Positions 51,055 to 52,938 of a stretch of 52,938 nt of DNA are shown here, piece by piece. The notes below the pieces were generated by a model. It did not search any database, was not told where the DNA came from, and worked only from the letters and a program-made list of their open reading frames with translations. Position 1 is the first letter of the stretch; the number at the start of each line of letters is the position of its first letter. The stretch comes from Prevotella sp. (GTDB lineage Bacteria > Bacteroidota > Bacteroidia > Bacteroidales > Bacteroidaceae). Position numbers and translations under genes: made by a program. The stretch spans positions 1 through 52,938 of the forward strand of contig JAGAYI010000004.1 in NCBI GenBank assembly GCA_017940545.1, given 5' to 3'.

Positions 51055-51062
51055 CAAAGGTA
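51055..51062 (-). promoter_or_regulatory. -7 box of the small serine recombinase gene
   Basis: On the minus strand TACCTTTG followed by CATC, 29 bp upstream of the ATG at 51026. Confidence 0.6.
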
Positions 51063-51244
51063 CGAATAAAATTTGATTTCACAAAACCTAAACGTTCATT
51101 TAATATTTGTGAAGCGTATTTTTAACATTATTTATACCCCATCCCCTTAAACATATGTGATAGAAAATTCATAAATGGCTTGAATAACCTACTAACCTCT
51201 GCTATTTATAATGTAAAAGGGTATATTAGCCCTGTATTAATATA

Positions 51245-52090
51245 ATGACAAATATAAAATACAGATTTAGGATTGACCGCTTAGAGGTCAGTTACACAGC
51301 ATCGGAGGACATACTTGAGTCGCTGTCAGAATTGGCAGAAGGTTGTTTCGGAGAAGAATATCAAGATAACGTAAAACTTGTTAGGGTAGATAGCCGGAAC
51401 TATAAGAATGAATTTGAGGTGTACACCATTAGCGAAACCGGATGGAAGGCTTATGGACTTTTGCAGTTTGGAAGTCCTAACCCACATCGCCAATATGTAT
51501 ATCTGTCTGTCTTGAATGAAAGGTTATATGACGGTGGGCTGCACCTGCTGATGTACGTTGAAAGCGTGTTGCATCTATCGTTTCTAAGGGTGTCGAAACT
51601 TGATATTGCCTTAGATGCTAATTGGAACTTGGTACGCTGTTTTTATCGGCTATGGCGAAATCCTGATTATGCTTTTGTACTCCTGGGCCATCGTACCATT
51701 GAGGGTATAACAGAGAATGTAAGTGAAATGATACACATTAGTACAGGAACACGAAAAAACATTAGCAAAAACCGCTCTTTCAGCCTTTCTAACAGCGAAA
51801 ACAGCCTCAGCCTTACAGGATATAACAAAAGCAACGAAATTGTAGCGACAATGAAAAAGTACATAGCAGATGCTACGGAGTTTAAGAAGATTTACCGGCT
51901 TGAAGTACGAATGTCAAGTTACAAGGAGATTAGAAAAACACTTGGTACATTGCCGATGAATGATGAAGAACTATATTGCAGGCTGACAGATGAAAATACA
52001 TTGTTGATGCTGTTTGTCACTTGCTTGTCCCGATTGATAAGAGTTAAGCAAGGGCGCAAGGCTTATGGTTTGTTGGAGTGTTTGATATAA
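51245..52090 (+). CDS. Rep-like protein (replication initiation factor family, tentative)
   Basis: 281 residues, soluble. The central part has LQFGSPNPHRQYVYLSVLN and the motif VSKLDIALDANWN, like the RxDIALD strand of Rep_trans/rolling-circle initiators and of the RstA-type replication factors of filamentous phages. IYRLEVRMSSYKEIR resembles the following conserved glutamate strand. A catalytic tyrosine cannot be assigned with certainty (YRLE, YGLLE and others are candidates). If real, it would let the excised circle replicate. It lies between the two-recombinase block and the NUMOD3-like gene. Confidence 0.55.
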   Translation: MTNIKYRFRIDRLEVSYTASEDILESLSELAEGCFGEEYQDNVKLVRVDSRNYKNEFEVYTISETGWKAYGLLQFGSPNPHRQYVYLSVLNERLYDGGLHLLMYVESVLHLSFLRVSKLDIALDANWNLVRCFYRLWRNPDYAFVLLGHRTIEGITENVSEMIHISTGTRKNISKNRSFSLSNSENSLSLTGYNKSNEIVATMKKYIADATEFKKIYRLEVRMSSYKEIRKTLGTLPMNDEELYCRLTDENTLLMLFVTCLSRLIRVKQGRKAYGLLECLI

Positions 52091-52124
52091 AAGTCAAGTT
52101 GAAAGCAAAAGAATTGATACTACT

Positions 52125-52150
52125 TCCCCCTTGAACGGGGGATTTTCTTT
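52125..52150 (+). terminator. Intrinsic terminator of the Rep-like gene
   Basis: TCCCCC (52125-52130) and GGGGGA (52137-52142) form a short GC stem around TTGAAC, followed by TTTTCTTTT. Confidence 0.7.
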
Positions 52151-52177
52151 TCCTGCCCTGCATTTTCAGTCTATTGG

Positions 52178-52360
52178 TTAATTGGCTGAGGCTGCCCGTT
52201 TTTTTGCATAATACTCTTTTAGAGACTTTGAAATCTTCTCCTTTGTCTCGTCGCTAACCGGGTGGTTTTGCATAGACCTGCTAATGTGCCATTTGTGGGT
52301 GGCTGTTTTGTTCCGGTGTAGGAGCCTCATTGATATTCTCCGCTTAGTGTCACTATTCAT
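52178..52360 (-). CDS. Small basic protein with NUMOD3-like DNA-binding motif
   Basis: 60 residues with many Lys, Arg and His. The stretch HISRSMQNHPVSDETKEKIS followed by KSLKEYYAKK matches the NUMOD3 modular DNA-binding motif of homing endonucleases (pattern SEETKxKIS). No nuclease domain is attached. A small stand-alone DNA-binding protein near the end of an integrative element could be an excision factor or a control protein. It is on the minus strand, with no promoter recognised. The size makes the call uncertain. Confidence 0.55.
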   Translation of the reverse strand: MNSDTKRRISMRLLHRNKTATHKWHISRSMQNHPVSDETKEKISKSLKEYYAKKRAASAN

Positions 52361-52613
52361 TACAGAAATTGTTATATCTATAAATATGGCAGTAACAGGA
52401 TAGTAAGTCCATGTTTGGCAGAAAATTTTTGCCGGAAAAAATCCGGAGCAATCCGTGTTATAGTATTTAGGTTAGGAGGCTCACGTACTCAATCTGAGAG
52501 CGAGAATACCTTGGTAGCCAATTAGATACATCTGATATGATATTAAAAATGCTACTGAAAGTTATAATATGAGCAAAGGGAAATAAGCCGTATATTAAAA
52601 AGTTGAGTTTATT
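52361..52613 (+). other. Right end of the serine-recombinase element, non-coding
   Basis: No convincing gene. It holds GGCAGAAAATTTTTGCC (about 52419-52435), a short hairpin that could be an origin feature next to the Rep-like gene, and the right att arm at 52590-52613. Confidence 0.45.
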
Positions 52614-52615
52614 AT
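52590..52615 (+). other. Right attachment site half (attR)
   Basis: The element arm starts GTATATT (52590-52596) and ends in the core AT (52614-52615), which is also the AT of the resumed integrase codon ATG. Confidence 0.75.
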
Positions 52616-52782
52616 GGGCAGAATCACCATCAACGGAACTCAAAGCCAGTTCAGTTGCAAGCGGAGCATCCCACTGTCGTTGTTGGACGCGAAGGGCCAC
52701 TCGAACTTGTTCGCTTTGCCAAGCAAAGAACTGTGCCAAGGGCAGAAGCAGGGAGGCTCTTAATCTGAACCGTGACCTAGAC
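52614..52782 (+). pseudogene. Continuation of the interrupted tyrosine integrase, further broken
   Basis: ATG GGC AGA continues the integrase as MGRITINGTQSQFSCKRSIP and SLLDAKG. After that a 31-bp insertion (about 52642... ending before AACTGTGCC near 52729) shifts the frame. The next family block, AKGRSREALNLNRDLD, is then read in another frame. It stops at about 52782, where a copy of CTCGGCTTTGCCGCT begins. The remainder of the integrase is not in the window, so the older element cannot be mobilised by this gene. Confidence 0.8.
52736..52750 (+). other. Conserved integrase block in a shifted frame
   Basis: The codons around this position read AKGRSREAL in the frame that starts AAC TGT GCC. 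This matches the integrase block usually seen as NRAKGKSxEAL and locates the 31-bp frame-shifting insertion just before it. Confidence 0.5.
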
Positions 52783-52784
52783 CG

Positions 52785-52799
52785 CTCGGCTTTGCCGCT
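52785..52799 (+). repeat. CTCGGCTTTGCCGCT repeat, right copy
   Basis: Identical over 15 bases to 46736-46750. The core CGGC/GCCG can form a tiny hairpin. It interrupts the integrase remnant right after the DLD codons. Confidence 0.65.
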
Positions 52800-52801
52800 C
52801 T

Positions 52802-52809
52802 TACCTTTG
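52802..52809 (+). promoter_or_regulatory. -7 box near the right edge of the window
   Basis: TACCTTTG followed by CATCGG. A hairpin CGATGTT/ACATCG follows. The gene or RNA it serves is beyond the window or not recognised. Confidence 0.45.
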
Positions 52810-52938
52810 CATCGGATTATAGATAATGTTCTAAATGTCCGATGTTAAACATCGTATAATTTTTAGTTCATGCGGCAACAATTTTGTAGTTTTGCTAAAG
52901 ATTGTGGCCGTGGAGGGTAAGATAATTTGCCGCTAGGT

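Larger units (their letters stand above)
47025..52613 (+). mobile_element. Serine-recombinase integrative element, 5589 bp, inside a tyrosine integrase gene
   Basis: Left end at AT 47025-47026, right end just before AT 52614-52615. Deleting one AT and everything between restores CCA GTG ATG GGC, i.e. Pro-Val-Met-Gly of the integrase. Joining the ends gives a 50-bp imperfect dyad with GTATATT (52590-52596) and AATATAC (47044-47050) each 26 bp from the far edge of the core, as expected for attP of a large serine recombinase. The cargo is AT-richer than the host genes: two serine recombinases, two lipoproteins, a Rep-like protein and a NUMOD3-like protein. No relaxase, capsid or secretion ATPase is seen. 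Confidence 0.85.

Noticed and set aside
47025-52613. Inovirus-like prophage
   Set aside because: A Rep-like protein and the size would fit, but no Zot-type ATPase or coat protein gene is present.

Overview
The window looks like a chromosomal segment of a Bacteroidales bacterium, most likely of the Prevotella/Segatella/Xylanibacter group. The evidence is promoters with the Bacteroidetes -7 box (TAnnTTTG, several with TTTG about 20 bp upstream), many SusC-like or CarboxypepD-plug outer-membrane proteins and SPII lipoproteins, DUF4954, a class I fumarase, the menaquinone genes menB-menC-menE, and plant-glycan enzymes (GH115, GH94, an Axe7-like esterase). Genus and species are inference. No rRNA, tRNA or CRISPR array was recognised.

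Layout. 1-7.8 kb: DUF4954 protein, a decayed four-helix-bundle (S23/IVP) gene framed by inverted tandem AT-rich repeats, an M16 peptidase whose signal peptide is partly made by that repeat, and a large lipoprotein. 7.8-14.3 kb (minus): Na/Pi cotransporter, OmpR-type response regulator, histidine kinase and a big beta-barrel protein, probably a phosphate-responsive unit. 14.4-18.3 kb: aroB facing menB-menC-menE, i.e. chorismate supply and menaquinone synthesis. 18.3-25 kb: AT-richer accessory stretch with structured non-coding repeats, a small HTH protein, small secreted proteins, a glycosyltransferase and a VWA lipoprotein with four glycine-rich repeats. 25-33 kb: fumarase, a lipoprotein, an M6 protease and clpB. 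33-46.6 kb: GH115 glucuronidase, MFS protein, GH94 phosphorylase, esterase, TonB receptor and an NDP-forming acyl-CoA synthetase; the carbohydrate genes suggest use of glucuronoxylan and cello-oligosaccharides. 46.6-52.9 kb: a nested mobile region.

Most notable structures. (1) A 5.6 kb element with a large serine recombinase, a second serine recombinase, a Rep-like protein, two lipoproteins and a NUMOD3-like protein sits exactly between codons 24 and 25 of a tyrosine-integrase gene. Both junctions share the dinucleotide AT; removing the element rebuilds the integrase reading frame and an attP-like dyad. (2) Two 161-nt intergenic repeats (18451-18611 and 26910-27070), each behind a canonical promoter, keep the same three-arm alternative-hairpin design with compensating base changes, suggesting a structured regulatory RNA. 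(3) A separate candidate ncRNA (about 18692-18968) has its own promoter and terminator. (4) Inside the mobile element, the leader of a lipoprotein gene has one arm that can pair with an upstream arm or with an identical sequence next to the start codon. (5) Palindromic repeats appear in frame inside GH94, menE, the esterase and the response-regulator linker. (6) ClpB lacks about 27 residues before its RPEFLNR motif.

All statements come from reading the sequence and from family knowledge; no database search or folding programme was run.
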